Assembly (NCBI GenBank): GCA_028282545.1
Contig: JANQHT010000078.1
Span: 1-64,000 of the forward strand
DNA length: 64,000 nucleotides
Source of the DNA: Spirochaetales bacterium
GTDB taxonomy: Bacteria; Spirochaetota; Spirochaetia; DSM-27196; Alkalispirochaetaceae
Reading direction: 5' to 3'
Notes under the pieces: generated by a model
What the model was told of the DNA's origin: nothing
Databases searched by the model: none
What the model saw: only the letters and a program-made list of their open reading frames with translations
In this document: piece after piece, positions 34,693-43,134 of the stretch
Position numbering within the stretch: position 1 is the first letter of the stretch
How the letters are laid out: the number at the start of each line of letters is the position of its first letter
Translations under genes and position numbers: made by a program

Positions 34693-36375
34693 CTACGACG
34701 ATACGGCGGATCGGATATGAAGTAGGTCCTTCATGACGTGTTGGAGCGTTCCGCGGTAGGTAGTCGTGCCAAACGCATCGTGGAGCTCTCGGTACAATGC
34801 GTACAGACGCCGGTACACCTTTACGTTGTCTTCGATCGGGGAGAATCTCTCGCTCCGAAACCCCACCATCCTCTGGACCGCCGCTTGGATGTCGCCACGT
34901 CCACCCGCAACGAGGTCGGCTGCTGCTGCCGCACAGATGGCCGAACCGAGCGCTGCGGTTTGGTCACTTCGCGCTATTCGAAGACGCCGCTCGAGAACAT
35001 CAGCAAAAACCTGCATGACCAACGAATTTCGTCCCGGCAATCCACCGGACGTAACGATCTCTTCGACGTCAACACCGAACTCGCTGAGCCGGTCAATGAT
35101 CACGCGGCTACCGAATGCGGTCGCTTCGATCATGCTTCGATAAAGGTGGTTTGGTTGAGTCCGGAGGTTGAGGCCCACGACGAGTCCGGACAACCGTTGA
35201 TCTATCAATACGGTTCGGTTGCCATTGAGCCAGTCCAAACCGAGCAGACCCGTTTCGCCGGGCCGCAGACGTTCGGCATCGCGAGTCAGTGACTCGTGGG
35301 ATTCATTGGTCGGCCGCATTTGCTCTACGATCCATCCGTAGATGTCACCTACGGCGCTTTGGCCGGCCTCGACCGTCACGAATCCAGGAAGAACCGAATG
35401 GGGAACAACTCCCGAGACGCCGGGTATCGTATCGGGAGCGTCCGCGAGTGAGGTAACCACGAGATCCACTCCGGATGTTCCCATTATTTTGACCATTCGT
35501 CCGGTCTCTATTCCCGACCCAAGTGCGCCGATATGCGCGTCGATAACCGGAACAGCAACGGGTATACCCGCCGGTACGCCCAGATACTCGGCGTTCTCCC
35601 GAGAAAGCATGCCCACGACCGAACCCGGCGGGCGCACCTTGCCGCGCATCGTTTCTCGAATCCTGGCTAGGGCAGGATCAATGGCGCGAACCACGTCGTC
35701 CGGCACAAAACCGTTCCACTCGGAATCGTAGAGCGCCTTGTGGCCGGCCGCGCAAATACCTCGCGACATCAAGTTCGGATCGCGTTCGCCGACCAACCAC
35801 GCGGCAAACCAATCGGATACTTCGATCCACGAATGCGTCGCCGCAAACGCCCCGGGCGCAACTCGGGAGAACCGCAACAGCTTGGCCCAGAACCACTCCG
35901 AAGAGTACACTCCACCAATTCGATCAAGAACGGCCGGAGCGCGATTACGAAGAACCGCGGTGATTTCCTCCGCCTCTCCCACGGCGGAATGGTCTTTCCA
36001 AAGCCACGCCAACGTGTCCACCGAACCGGCGAACTCCTCGGTCAAAGCGAGCGGAACGCCGCCACGGCTCACGGGAATGGGCGTGCTCGCCGTCGCATCG
36101 AGCCCGATTCCGCAAATCGCGTCGACCCGGAACGAGCGAACGTGCTTGGCCGATTCCAGCGCGGAACGTACGGAATCGCGGGTGACTTCCGCGTAGTTCC
36201 CCGGATGGTGTCTCGCCACGTGGGGATTGGCGTCGTCGACAACAACTCCCTTTTCGCCGCTACGGTAGGCCGCGATTCCGGTGCCTATCTCTTCACCGGT
36301 AGCGACGTCCACTACCACCGCGCGGGCCGTGTTGGTACCAAAGTCGATTCCTACAGAATACATAGCCGACAACAC
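34693..36375 (-). CDS. Ribulokinase-like FGGY carbohydrate kinase
   Basis: 560 residues, the length of AraB-type ribulokinases rather than shorter FGGY kinases. Signatures are VGIDFGTNTARAVVVDVATG, LDATASTPIPV, the catalytic-base region VIDAHIGALGSG, and IVTSGGLPGRNSLVMQVFAD near the C-terminus. It probably phosphorylates a pentulose such as ribulose. The GTG at 36375 has GAAGG six bases upstream; an ATG at 36363 (MYSVGID) is an alternative. The final gene of the island operon, it starts one base after the permease stop. Confidence 0.88.
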   Translation of the reverse strand: MLSAMYSVGIDFGTNTARAVVVDVATGEEIGTGIAAYRSGEKGVVVDDANPHVARHHPGNYAEVTRDSVRSALESAKHVRSFRVDAICGIGLDATASTPIPVSRGGVPLALTEEFAGSVDTLAWLWKDHSAVGEAEEITAVLRNRAPAVLDRIGGVYSSEWFWAKLLRFSRVAPGAFAATHSWIEVSDWFAAWLVGERDPNLMSRGICAAGHKALYDSEWNGFVPDDVVRAIDPALARIRETMRGKVRPPGSVVGMLSRENAEYLGVPAGIPVAVPVIDAHIGALGSGIETGRMVKIMGTSGVDLVVTSLADAPDTIPGVSGVVPHSVLPGFVTVEAGQSAVGDIYGWIVEQMRPTNESHESLTRDAERLRPGETGLLGLDWLNGNRTVLIDQRLSGLVVGLNLRTQPNHLYRSMIEATAFGSRVIIDRLSEFGVDVEEIVTSGGLPGRNSLVMQVFADVLERRLRIARSDQTAALGSAICAAAAADLVAGGRGDIQAAVQRMVGFRSERFSPIEDNVKVYRRLYALYRELHDAFGTTTYRGTLQHVMKDLLHIRSAVSS

Positions 36376-36376
36376 G

Positions 36377-37405
36377 TTACACCTTCGACCGCGAGATCAC
36401 GTGTTGAACGACGACCGCGGCGATGAGAACGATCCCCATGATCATTTCCTGCGGCGACGGAAGCACGCCCAGAAGACTCAGCACGTTTCGTATCAGGCCG
36501 ATGATCATAACGCCGACAACGGTCCGTCCCAGACTCCCCCGGCCACCGTCGAAGCTCGTCCCGCCGATTACAACAGCCGCAATCGCGTTGAGCTCCCACG
36601 CCTGCGCAACGCGTGGTTCGCCAACATCCAATCTCCCCGTCAAACAGATACCGGCAACTGCGGCGAGAAACCCAGAGATGACGTACGCTGCAATCCGGTA
36701 CGTGTCGGGGTTGATCCCCGAAAGAAAGGCCGTCTCGGGATTCTCCCCTGTGGCGTACAAGCGTCTTCCGAAGGGCGTACGGTTGAGTACGAACGAGCCG
36801 GCGACGATCGTTACGATCCAGAGGAGTGCAACGAACGGTATTGGACCGACCATCCCGCGACCAAGATAGCGGGTGAAATCGTCAACGCCAAAAATCGTGC
36901 CACCGCCGCTCACGGCAAAGGCGAGTCCCCGCACAAACACCATCATTCCAAGCGTCGTGACAAAACCGGTCACCTTCAATTTAGTGATGATGAGGCCGTT
37001 CACAAGTCCAATGCCGGCCCCGAGGGCAAGCACGGTCAAGATGATGAACGGAGTCGGATAAACGTGTGAGAGTTCATTCGTGAACCCGATGTAAATTCCC
37101 CAATGCTGCAATAGGGCCATCACAACGCCGCTGAATGCGAGGATCGACGCTACCGAAAGGTCGACGATCCCGCCGCAGAGAATCACGAACGTCATGCCGA
37201 CGCTGATAAAACCAAGAAACGAGAAACTCCGCAGTAAATTGAGGAAGTTCTGAACCGTCAAAAACCCCGGAGCCAACGACGCGGCGATCGTCACCAACAC
37301 GACAAGAATGCCGTAGTGGCTGTTTTGCACCAGTAGATCTGCGGCGCTTCCACGTGCCGGCGCTCCGGACAACCAGGTCCCTCCCGTTGTACTACCGTCC
37401 GCCAT
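36377..37405 (-). CDS. Sugar ABC transporter permease (RbsC-like)
   Basis: 342 residues, about nine membrane segments. The conserved sugar-permease elements are ILCGGIVDLSVASILAFSGV near the N-terminus, NRTPFGRRLYATGENPETAF (cytoplasmic coupling loop) and AIAAVVIGGTSFDGGRGSL. It pairs with the 38909 permease and the 37405 ATPase, whose stop is followed immediately by this gene's ATG. Confidence 0.92.
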   Translation of the reverse strand: MADGSTTGGTWLSGAPARGSAADLLVQNSHYGILVVLVTIAASLAPGFLTVQNFLNLLRSFSFLGFISVGMTFVILCGGIVDLSVASILAFSGVVMALLQHWGIYIGFTNELSHVYPTPFIILTVLALGAGIGLVNGLIITKLKVTGFVTTLGMMVFVRGLAFAVSGGGTIFGVDDFTRYLGRGMVGPIPFVALLWIVTIVAGSFVLNRTPFGRRLYATGENPETAFLSGINPDTYRIAAYVISGFLAAVAGICLTGRLDVGEPRVAQAWELNAIAAVVIGGTSFDGGRGSLGRTVVGVMIIGLIRNVLSLLGVLPSPQEMIMGIVLIAAVVVQHVISRSKV

Positions 37406-38919
37406 CAGTTACTCCCCATGGAATATGCGAGAAGCGCTTCCTGCGACGCCTCAGTCACCGGTACGTTTCCGGTGATCCTTCCCGAATGCATGACCAGCAC
37501 GCGGTCACTCAACATCAGGATTTCCGGGATCTCCGACGAAATCAGGATGACCGCTTTGCCGGACTCAGCGAGATCGACGATCAATCTGCGGATCTCTTCC
37601 TTGGCGCCGACGTCCACGCCGCGCGTGGGTTCGTCAAAAATGAACAACTCCATGTTCCTGCTGAGCCACTTCGCCAGGACGACCTTCTGTTGATTCCCGC
37701 CGCTCAGAAATTTCGAGCGTTGCTCGATACCCGGCGTCGCTATCTTCAACTTCTCGGTGAAGTCGCGGGCCCGCACCGTGATCGCTCGACGATCGAGCAA
37801 AACGCGACCAACAGTGAGGTCGCGCAGGGACGGCAACGCGACGTTCTCTCGGACCGATTTGTCAAGCAACAAACCCTGCAGTTTCCTATCTTCGGGAATA
37901 AGACAGGCGCCGTATCGAAGCGTGCGCTTCGGGTTATGCTTTCGGAGTTCGGTACCGGCTACCGTCACGACCCCTTCGTCAACGGCGTCCGCACCTACGA
38001 TCGCGCGCGCCACTTCGGTGCGACCGGCACCGACGAGTCCGAAGATCCCGACGATTTCACCGGCGGACACCGAAAAAGAAACGTTCTCGAGAACGCCGCG
38101 ACGGGTCACATTTTTTACTTCAAGAACGGGTGTCCCGTCCTGAGCGGGCGAGAAGCGTTGGCGCAGACGCGTCTCGTGAACCTCCCGTCCGACCATGTGC
38201 CGAATCAGGTCGTTCTTGTCGATATCCGATGTCGGGTTTGTGGCCACTACGGCTCCGTTGCGCAAAACGGTGACGCGATCGCCTATTTCGAAGATCTCGT
38301 CGAGTCGGTGTGAGATGTACACGATGCCCTTGCCGTCTTTCCGCAGGTTTTTGATGATCTCAAACAGACGCTCCAGCTCGATCAATGTGAGCACGGCCGA
38401 TGGTTCATCGAATATGATCACCTTTGCGTCCAGCGAAAGAGCTTTGGCAATACTGACGAGTTGCTGTTTTGCAACCGGTAGATCGCCGAACACCGCCCTT
38501 GAATCTATTCCCGAGTTAATGAACTCGAGCCAGTAGTCGGCTTCCCGGTGAAGCGAGCGATAATCCACGACTCCCAAACGCGTTCTCGGGAGGCGCGAGA
38601 GGTAGATGTTCTCCGCTACGGTGAGGTCCGGGAGCGCGGGCAACTCCTGATGGAGCACCGCAATACCTTTATCCTGCGCGCTCCGCGGCGACTCGAAAGA
38701 GACCCGGGTCCCTTCAAAGCGGATCTCACCGCTGTCGGGGGCTATCGTGCCTCCAACGATTTCAATGAGTGTGGATTTGCCGGCGCCGTTCTCGCCGGCC
38801 AGGCAATGAACCTCACCATAGCGTACGTCGAGATCGACATTGTCAAGAGCGACAACACCGGGATACGCTTTGGTCAAAGATTGGACTTCGAGCAAGAGTG
38901 CGTTCGGGTTATCGTTCAT
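37405..38919 (-). CDS. Sugar ABC transporter ATP-binding protein (RbsA-like, two domains)
   Basis: 504 residues from ATG 38919, which has GGGAGG a few bases upstream; the ATG-less extension to 38940 is rejected. The first domain has GENGAGKST, LPVAKQQLVSIAKAL in place of the usual signature, and IFDEPSAVLT. The second has FGLVGAGRTEVARAIVG, LSGGNQQKVVLAKWL and IFDEPTRGVDVGAK. RbsA-type proteins energise import of ribose, galactose, xylose and similar sugars. It overlaps the upstream permease gene by 11 bp. Confidence 0.93.
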   Translation of the reverse strand: MNDNPNALLLEVQSLTKAYPGVVALDNVDLDVRYGEVHCLAGENGAGKSTLIEIVGGTIAPDSGEIRFEGTRVSFESPRSAQDKGIAVLHQELPALPDLTVAENIYLSRLPRTRLGVVDYRSLHREADYWLEFINSGIDSRAVFGDLPVAKQQLVSIAKALSLDAKVIIFDEPSAVLTLIELERLFEIIKNLRKDGKGIVYISHRLDEIFEIGDRVTVLRNGAVVATNPTSDIDKNDLIRHMVGREVHETRLRQRFSPAQDGTPVLEVKNVTRRGVLENVSFSVSAGEIVGIFGLVGAGRTEVARAIVGADAVDEGVVTVAGTELRKHNPKRTLRYGACLIPEDRKLQGLLLDKSVRENVALPSLRDLTVGRVLLDRRAITVRARDFTEKLKIATPGIEQRSKFLSGGNQQKVVLAKWLSRNMELFIFDEPTRGVDVGAKEEIRRLIVDLAESGKAVILISSEIPEILMLSDRVLVMHSGRITGNVPVTEASQEALLAYSMGSN

Positions 38920-39925
38920 GCTCCCTCCCGAAGCGCGCAATCAAGTTTTGCAATGCAACGGCGGCGATAATGAGCATTCCTTTCACCATCTGCTGCGGAT
39001 AGTCGGCGATACCGAGAAGGTTCATTACGTTCACAACTATTCCTACGATCAGCACGCCAATCGTCGTTCCAACGAGGCTGCCCTTTCCGCCTTGGAGGGC
39101 CGTCCCGCCGATGACGACCGCCCCTATCGCGTCGAGTTCCCACCCCTCGGCGATTTTTGGATCCCCCGCCGCCATCCTGCCGCTCATCATCAGGCCCACC
39201 AATGCAGCACATACACCGGAAACAACAAACGGTGTGATTCGGTAGAGTGCGGGTTGAATCCCTGAGAGCCGGGCGGCTTCCTCGTCGCCGCCCACCGCGT
39301 ATATCCGTCGTCCGTAGCGGGTGTATTTCAATACAAAAGCGGCAACAACGACGATGACAATCCAAAGAACGACAGGCGTGGGAACGCCCAAGATCGATCC
39401 GTACGCGAGCCAACTGATGTACGGCGGCACACCAAATAGCGGTTGTCCGTCGGTATAGGAACGGCCGAGACCGCGCACAAAGATCATCATCCCGAGGGTA
39501 ATGATGAACGAGTGGATTTTTAGCGAAAACGAGAGTGCGCCGCTTACGAGACCAATAAGCGCTCCCGCCACGAGAACGACAAAAAGGTTGAACGGCAGCG
39601 GCAGAAGCGGCGTCAGGTCTTGCATACCTGCGTAGATGAACATCTCATCGGGCATAAACGTGAAAAGGTTGCCGTGCATCATCGTCGCGAAGAGGATCGA
39701 TGAGAAACCGACGATAGAACCAACCGATAAGTCGATTCCACCGGTCAGGATCACCGTGGTCATGCCTACGGCGATGATTCCCACGAAACTAACCTGAGTC
39801 AGCAGATTAACCACGTTTTGCGGAGTCAGAAAGAGTGGGGAGAGGAGCACGGAGACGCACACCATAACGATCAGAACCAACAACAGCCCGTATCGTTTGA
39901 GAAATCCCGTCCGTTCAAACCTCAT
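38909..39925 (-). CDS. Sugar ABC transporter permease (RbsC-like)
   Basis: 338 residues. Elements TVILTGGIDLSVGSIVGFSS, KYTRYGRRIYAVGGDEEAAR and AIGAVVIGGTALQGGKGSLV match the sugar-permease family and parallel those in the 36377 product, so the two likely form a heterodimeric pore. The loop around residues 85-115 is longer than in the partner. A GAGGGA site precedes the ATG. Confidence 0.92.
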   Translation of the reverse strand: MRFERTGFLKRYGLLLVLIVMVCVSVLLSPLFLTPQNVVNLLTQVSFVGIIAVGMTTVILTGGIDLSVGSIVGFSSILFATMMHGNLFTFMPDEMFIYAGMQDLTPLLPLPFNLFVVLVAGALIGLVSGALSFSLKIHSFIITLGMMIFVRGLGRSYTDGQPLFGVPPYISWLAYGSILGVPTPVVLWIVIVVVAAFVLKYTRYGRRIYAVGGDEEAARLSGIQPALYRITPFVVSGVCAALVGLMMSGRMAAGDPKIAEGWELDAIGAVVIGGTALQGGKGSLVGTTIGVLIVGIVVNVMNLLGIADYPQQMVKGMLIIAAVALQNLIARFGREHER

Positions 39926-40011
39926 TGCGTCATGTTCCCTCGTTTCAAAAAGAACGCAGAGGTGCCGAACGCGTTGTCGGCGCCCCTGGGTTCATCCAGC
40001 ATGGCGCAGTT

Positions 40012-41061
40012 CTAAAACACCGCGTCCGGATCGTAGAAATCCTCGACGTTTGCGTCGTTCACGAGCACCGTCCCGGTAATGACATCCTTGCCTTCACGGA
40101 CTTCCACCGTTTCGGCGAGGCGTTCGTCGGCATCCTTGAGGCCGTCGACGACCTCTTCGACCGATTTGCCCGTTGCAAGGTAGTCTACGAGAATCTGCAC
40201 GGCGATCTGCGTGATTTCCCACGAGTTGTTCACGACGGAAGATTTGTACTGGTCCGTTTCGATAATCGCCTGGTACGCCTCTTTTTGGCCGTCCACACCG
40301 CTGAGCATAACGTCATCCATTCCCGCTTCGCGCAACGCTTCCATCGCGCCGAGTGCCATCGAATCGTTGGCTGCATAGACAAGATCGATTGCGTCGCCGT
40401 GTGCAGCGATCGCTTCTTCCATCTTGCTCAACCCCTGGCTGCGGTTGTAATACGCGGCGTAGGTACCGAGAATGGTGTACTTACCCTGGTTTTCCGGTCG
40501 ATCGAGGACGCTGCGCATACCGTTCATACGTCCGATATTCGCGGATCCGCCGGGGTCGCCGGCCAGGAGTACGATGTTTCCGCCGTCGGGCAGAAGTTCC
40601 GCCGTGATGAATTCACCTTGCAACACTCCCGCCTTCCACTGATCGATACCGACGTAAGCGATGTAATCACCGTACAGGTTCCTGTCGATCGCAACCACGG
40701 GAATCCCGCCGGCAGTAACCTGTTTGATCACCGGCATCGTTCCGTACTCGGTGGTCGAGTTGACGATCAATCCATCGATCCCCTGAACCATCAAGTTGTT
40801 GATATCGTCAATTTGCTTCGAAATATCGTTGTCGGCATTGAGTATCGTGATCCTGACACCCAATCGTTCCGCCGTTTCCCGTGCCGCCCGCTCCATCGCG
40901 ACGTAGTACGGCGCGTTCATGGCGACTGCCGAAAAACCGATGTGGAGATCGGATGAATCCACCATCGCGGCTTCGTCCTGACCACCAGCCCATACCGTGG
41001 TCGCCACAAATACGAGTATCGCCGCGACCACACCAACCGTTCGTAACCTCTTGCTGATCAT
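40012..41061 (-). CDS. Sugar ABC transporter substrate-binding protein (RbsB-like)
   Basis: 349 residues from ATG 41061 with GGAGGTGCAT upstream. The signal peptide runs RLRTVGVVAAILVFVATTVW-AGGQDE; there is no lipobox Cys. The mature part is a type-1 periplasmic binding protein: IGFSAVAMNAPYYVAMERAA, ITILNADNDISKQIDDINNL, GIDGLIVNSTTEYG, IPVVAIDRNLYGD (ligand-contacting RNL) and VYAANDSMALGAMEAL, all typical of ribose/allose/galactose binders. It is followed 87 bp later by the permease gene. Confidence 0.92.
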   Translation of the reverse strand: MISKRLRTVGVVAAILVFVATTVWAGGQDEAAMVDSSDLHIGFSAVAMNAPYYVAMERAARETAERLGVRITILNADNDISKQIDDINNLMVQGIDGLIVNSTTEYGTMPVIKQVTAGGIPVVAIDRNLYGDYIAYVGIDQWKAGVLQGEFITAELLPDGGNIVLLAGDPGGSANIGRMNGMRSVLDRPENQGKYTILGTYAAYYNRSQGLSKMEEAIAAHGDAIDLVYAANDSMALGAMEALREAGMDDVMLSGVDGQKEAYQAIIETDQYKSSVVNNSWEITQIAVQILVDYLATGKSVEEVVDGLKDADERLAETVEVREGKDVITGTVLVNDANVEDFYDPDAVF

Positions 41062-41155
41062 ATGCACCTCCATTGATCTACAAAACACACACTTACTACC
41101 ATGACTTCGTCGTTCACCTTCTCCGTCAAACCACCTCCTTTTGCAGTGTTGGGGA

Positions 41156-41920
41156 TTAGTCCATGTAATAGCCGCCATTGATATTCACGGTTTCTCCAGT
41201 GATAAACGACGATTCATCTGAAGAGAGGAAACGGATGAGCGCCGACATATCCTCCACAGTGCCTAAGCGTCTTACCGGGATTTTGTCTGCGATTTGCTGC
41301 TTTTTGTCGGCATCCCAGTACTCCATCATCTTGGTCATGACAGCGTGCGGAGCGATCGCGTTGCAGGTGATCCCGAACGGACCCAACTGGCGCGCGACCG
41401 ACCGTGTCAGCGAAATCACCGCGCCCTTCGTTGCGCCATACGCAAAGACCGTCGAGTTGTCCCCGTTTTTCCCGGTGATCGATGCGACGTTGATAATTCG
41501 CCCGTAGCCTTGCCGTTTCATGAGGGGAGTGACCGCACGAATTGCGTACAGAACTCCGTTGAGGTTGACCGAAAGTGTTCGATCGATAATCTCATCGGTG
41601 GTCTCTTCGATTGTTCCAGTGGTCAGGTAACCGGCGTTGTTCACCAGTATGTCGACGCTCCCGACCCACGAAACGGCATCCTCTATGAGTTTTTCCACCT
41701 GATCCCGCGACGAGACATCGCACGGTATCGCAACCACCGTCCCACCGCGCTCACGTATCTCACTCTCGAGTTTCTTGATATCGTCCCCGAGAATATCGGA
41801 CACGACGACAGACGCACCTTCTTCCGCGAAGTCGGTCGCCACGGCGCGCCCTATACCCTGTGCGGCCCCGGTGACAAGAGCCGTTTTCCCGGCGAACCGC
41901 TGGTGTCGTTCGCTACCCAT
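41156..41920 (-). CDS. Short-chain dehydrogenase/reductase
   Basis: 254 residues from ATG 41920, preceded by GAGGAG; the longer frame to 41941 overlaps that site. Classical SDR motifs: TALVTGAAQGIGRAVA (cofactor), LVNNAGYLTTG (NNAG), a catalytic Ser in VASITG, YGATKGAVI (YxxxK), and FITGETVNINGGYYMD at the C-terminus. It probably oxidises or reduces the imported sugar or polyol to the ketose used by the kinase. It lies 17 bp behind the SorC regulator. Confidence 0.92.
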   Translation of the reverse strand: MGSERHQRFAGKTALVTGAAQGIGRAVATDFAEEGASVVVSDILGDDIKKLESEIRERGGTVVAIPCDVSSRDQVEKLIEDAVSWVGSVDILVNNAGYLTTGTIEETTDEIIDRTLSVNLNGVLYAIRAVTPLMKRQGYGRIINVASITGKNGDNSTVFAYGATKGAVISLTRSVARQLGPFGITCNAIAPHAVMTKMMEYWDADKKQQIADKIPVRRLGTVEDMSALIRFLSSDESSFITGETVNINGGYYMD

Positions 41921-41937
41921 TTCCAACTCCTCGTGTT

Positions 41938-42924
41938 TCAAACCCGGTCAATCAGACGATCCGCTGTCGTCTCATCCGTTATGAGAACGTCCACGAAGCC
42001 GCCAACAACGGCCGCGCGAATCGCATCGAACTTCGACATTCCCCCGGCCACAGCAATAACAAGTGTCTCCGGCAATTTGAGAACGTCGAGTGATATTCCG
42101 ATGACCCGGTCATGAATTTCGTCATCGACAACGTCACCGTTTTTGTCGATGAACCGGCTGAGAATGTCCGCCACAGCGCCCTTCTTTCTCAGCCGTGCAA
42201 GGTCGTCGGGCGACAAGAACCCCATCTCGAAGAGACTCGCAGACTCACTGACTTCACCAATCGAAATAACTGCAATATCAGACTTGCCGGCGCGTCGAAT
42301 CGTCTCGTCGATCCACGGTTCAGATCGAAAAACCTGGGCGCGCTCCTTGCTTTGCGCGATCGCCGGCGCCCAGATGTTATAGAACGGTGCGCCGAGACGA
42401 CGCGCGATGCGCTCCGCCGTGATGTAAGGGTTCATGGCGACGTTCACCATCAGATTGCCGATCAACGACACCACCGATGTGTTGGCCGTATTCCCGTGCG
42501 GATCGAAGTAGTCTGCCAAATGGGCCGTCGTATTGCCCCAACCGAATCCAAGTGTGATTTTGCCGTCCCTGCGAAGAACGCGTTCAAGGTACTCGGCACT
42601 CGCGCGTGCGAAAGAGCGACGCAAAACTTCTTGATCAACCGACTCGGTCGGCACGACCACTGCGTCGCGCAACCCAAGACGCTGGTGCAAGCGCTGTTCC
42701 GCCGAAAGGAGATTGAACTGGGGATGAGTAATCTGGAATCGAACGACCTCAAGATCACGGGCACGTTCAAGCATCCGCTGTACCTTCGGACGCGAAAGGT
42801 TGAGCTGTTTTCCAATGTCGTGTTGCGTTTTTTTCTCGTGGTAGTAGAGCCACGCAATTCGCGTGATCAGATCCGCGTCGCGCCCCGAAGAAGCATGTTT
42901 TTCGTCGCCCGATTTTTCGATCAT
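41938..42924 (-). CDS. SorC-family sugar-binding transcriptional regulator
   Basis: 328 residues from ATG 42924. An ATG at 42954 lies upstream of the predicted transcription start, so it is rejected. The N-terminal helix-turn-helix is AWLYYHEKKTQHDIGKQLNLSRPKVQRMLERA, and the C-terminal effector domain has LGFGWGNTTAHLA (sugar-phosphate loop), IYNIWAPAIA-like strands, DIAVISIGEV and VIAVAGGMSKFDAI. SorC proteins respond to phosphorylated sugars. It heads the island operon and presumably controls it. Confidence 0.92.
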   Translation of the reverse strand: MIEKSGDEKHASSGRDADLITRIAWLYYHEKKTQHDIGKQLNLSRPKVQRMLERARDLEVVRFQITHPQFNLLSAEQRLHQRLGLRDAVVVPTESVDQEVLRRSFARASAEYLERVLRRDGKITLGFGWGNTTAHLADYFDPHGNTANTSVVSLIGNLMVNVAMNPYITAERIARRLGAPFYNIWAPAIAQSKERAQVFRSEPWIDETIRRAGKSDIAVISIGEVSESASLFEMGFLSPDDLARLRKKGAVADILSRFIDKNGDVVDDEIHDRVIGISLDVLKLPETLVIAVAGGMSKFDAIRAAVVGGFVDVLITDETTADRLIDRV

Positions 42925-42945
42925 ATGATCACTCTCTGAACATAT

Positions 42946-42974
42946 ACCATACATTCGCTCGTTAAAGCTGTCAA
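42946..42974 (-). promoter_or_regulatory. Sigma-70 promoter of the island operon
   Basis: TTGACA (42974-42969), 17-base spacer, TATGGT (42951-42946) on the minus strand, followed 21 bases later by the SorC ATG with AGAGAG in between. The promoter lies about 75 bp inside the right-hand repeat. Confidence 0.65.
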
Positions 42975-43048
42975 TGATTGTTTTCAATCCACATCGAGAG
43001 TGGTAGTTAGCGACCGAAACCGTTGTTCGAAAACAATGGGCACAGTGC

Positions 43049-43119
43049 CGCCCCTGGTGGCGCACTTTTTTGCGGACCTGACGATCGGGGGAATCCTGCT
43101 CTTCGCGATCGTTGTGTGA
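43049..43119 (+). repeat. 71-bp direct repeat, right copy (C-terminal fragment of CPBP gene)
   Basis: Repeats 34600-34670 with one silent change and still encodes the CPBP C-terminus (LVAHFFADLTIGGILLFAIVV and stop), but has no gene in front of it. It lies between the SorC promoter and the sensor kinase gene, marking the other edge of the putative island. Confidence 0.95.
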
Positions 43120-43134
43120 CGCGGTGCGCGCCCG

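Larger units (their letters stand above)
34671..43119. other. Putative integrated catabolic island bounded by 71-bp direct repeats
   Basis: The 8.4 kb between the repeat copies holds exactly one complete transcription unit, from the SorC promoter (42974) to the stop of the kinase gene (34693). Gene borders lie 22 and about 75 bp from the repeats. Hand counts of single 60-base lines gave about 55% G+C inside (41221-41280) against 65% in the adjoining CPBP gene (34321-34380); this is only a spot check. No integrase or transposase gene lies inside. Interpretation as an insertion is inferred from the repeats. Confidence 0.6.
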
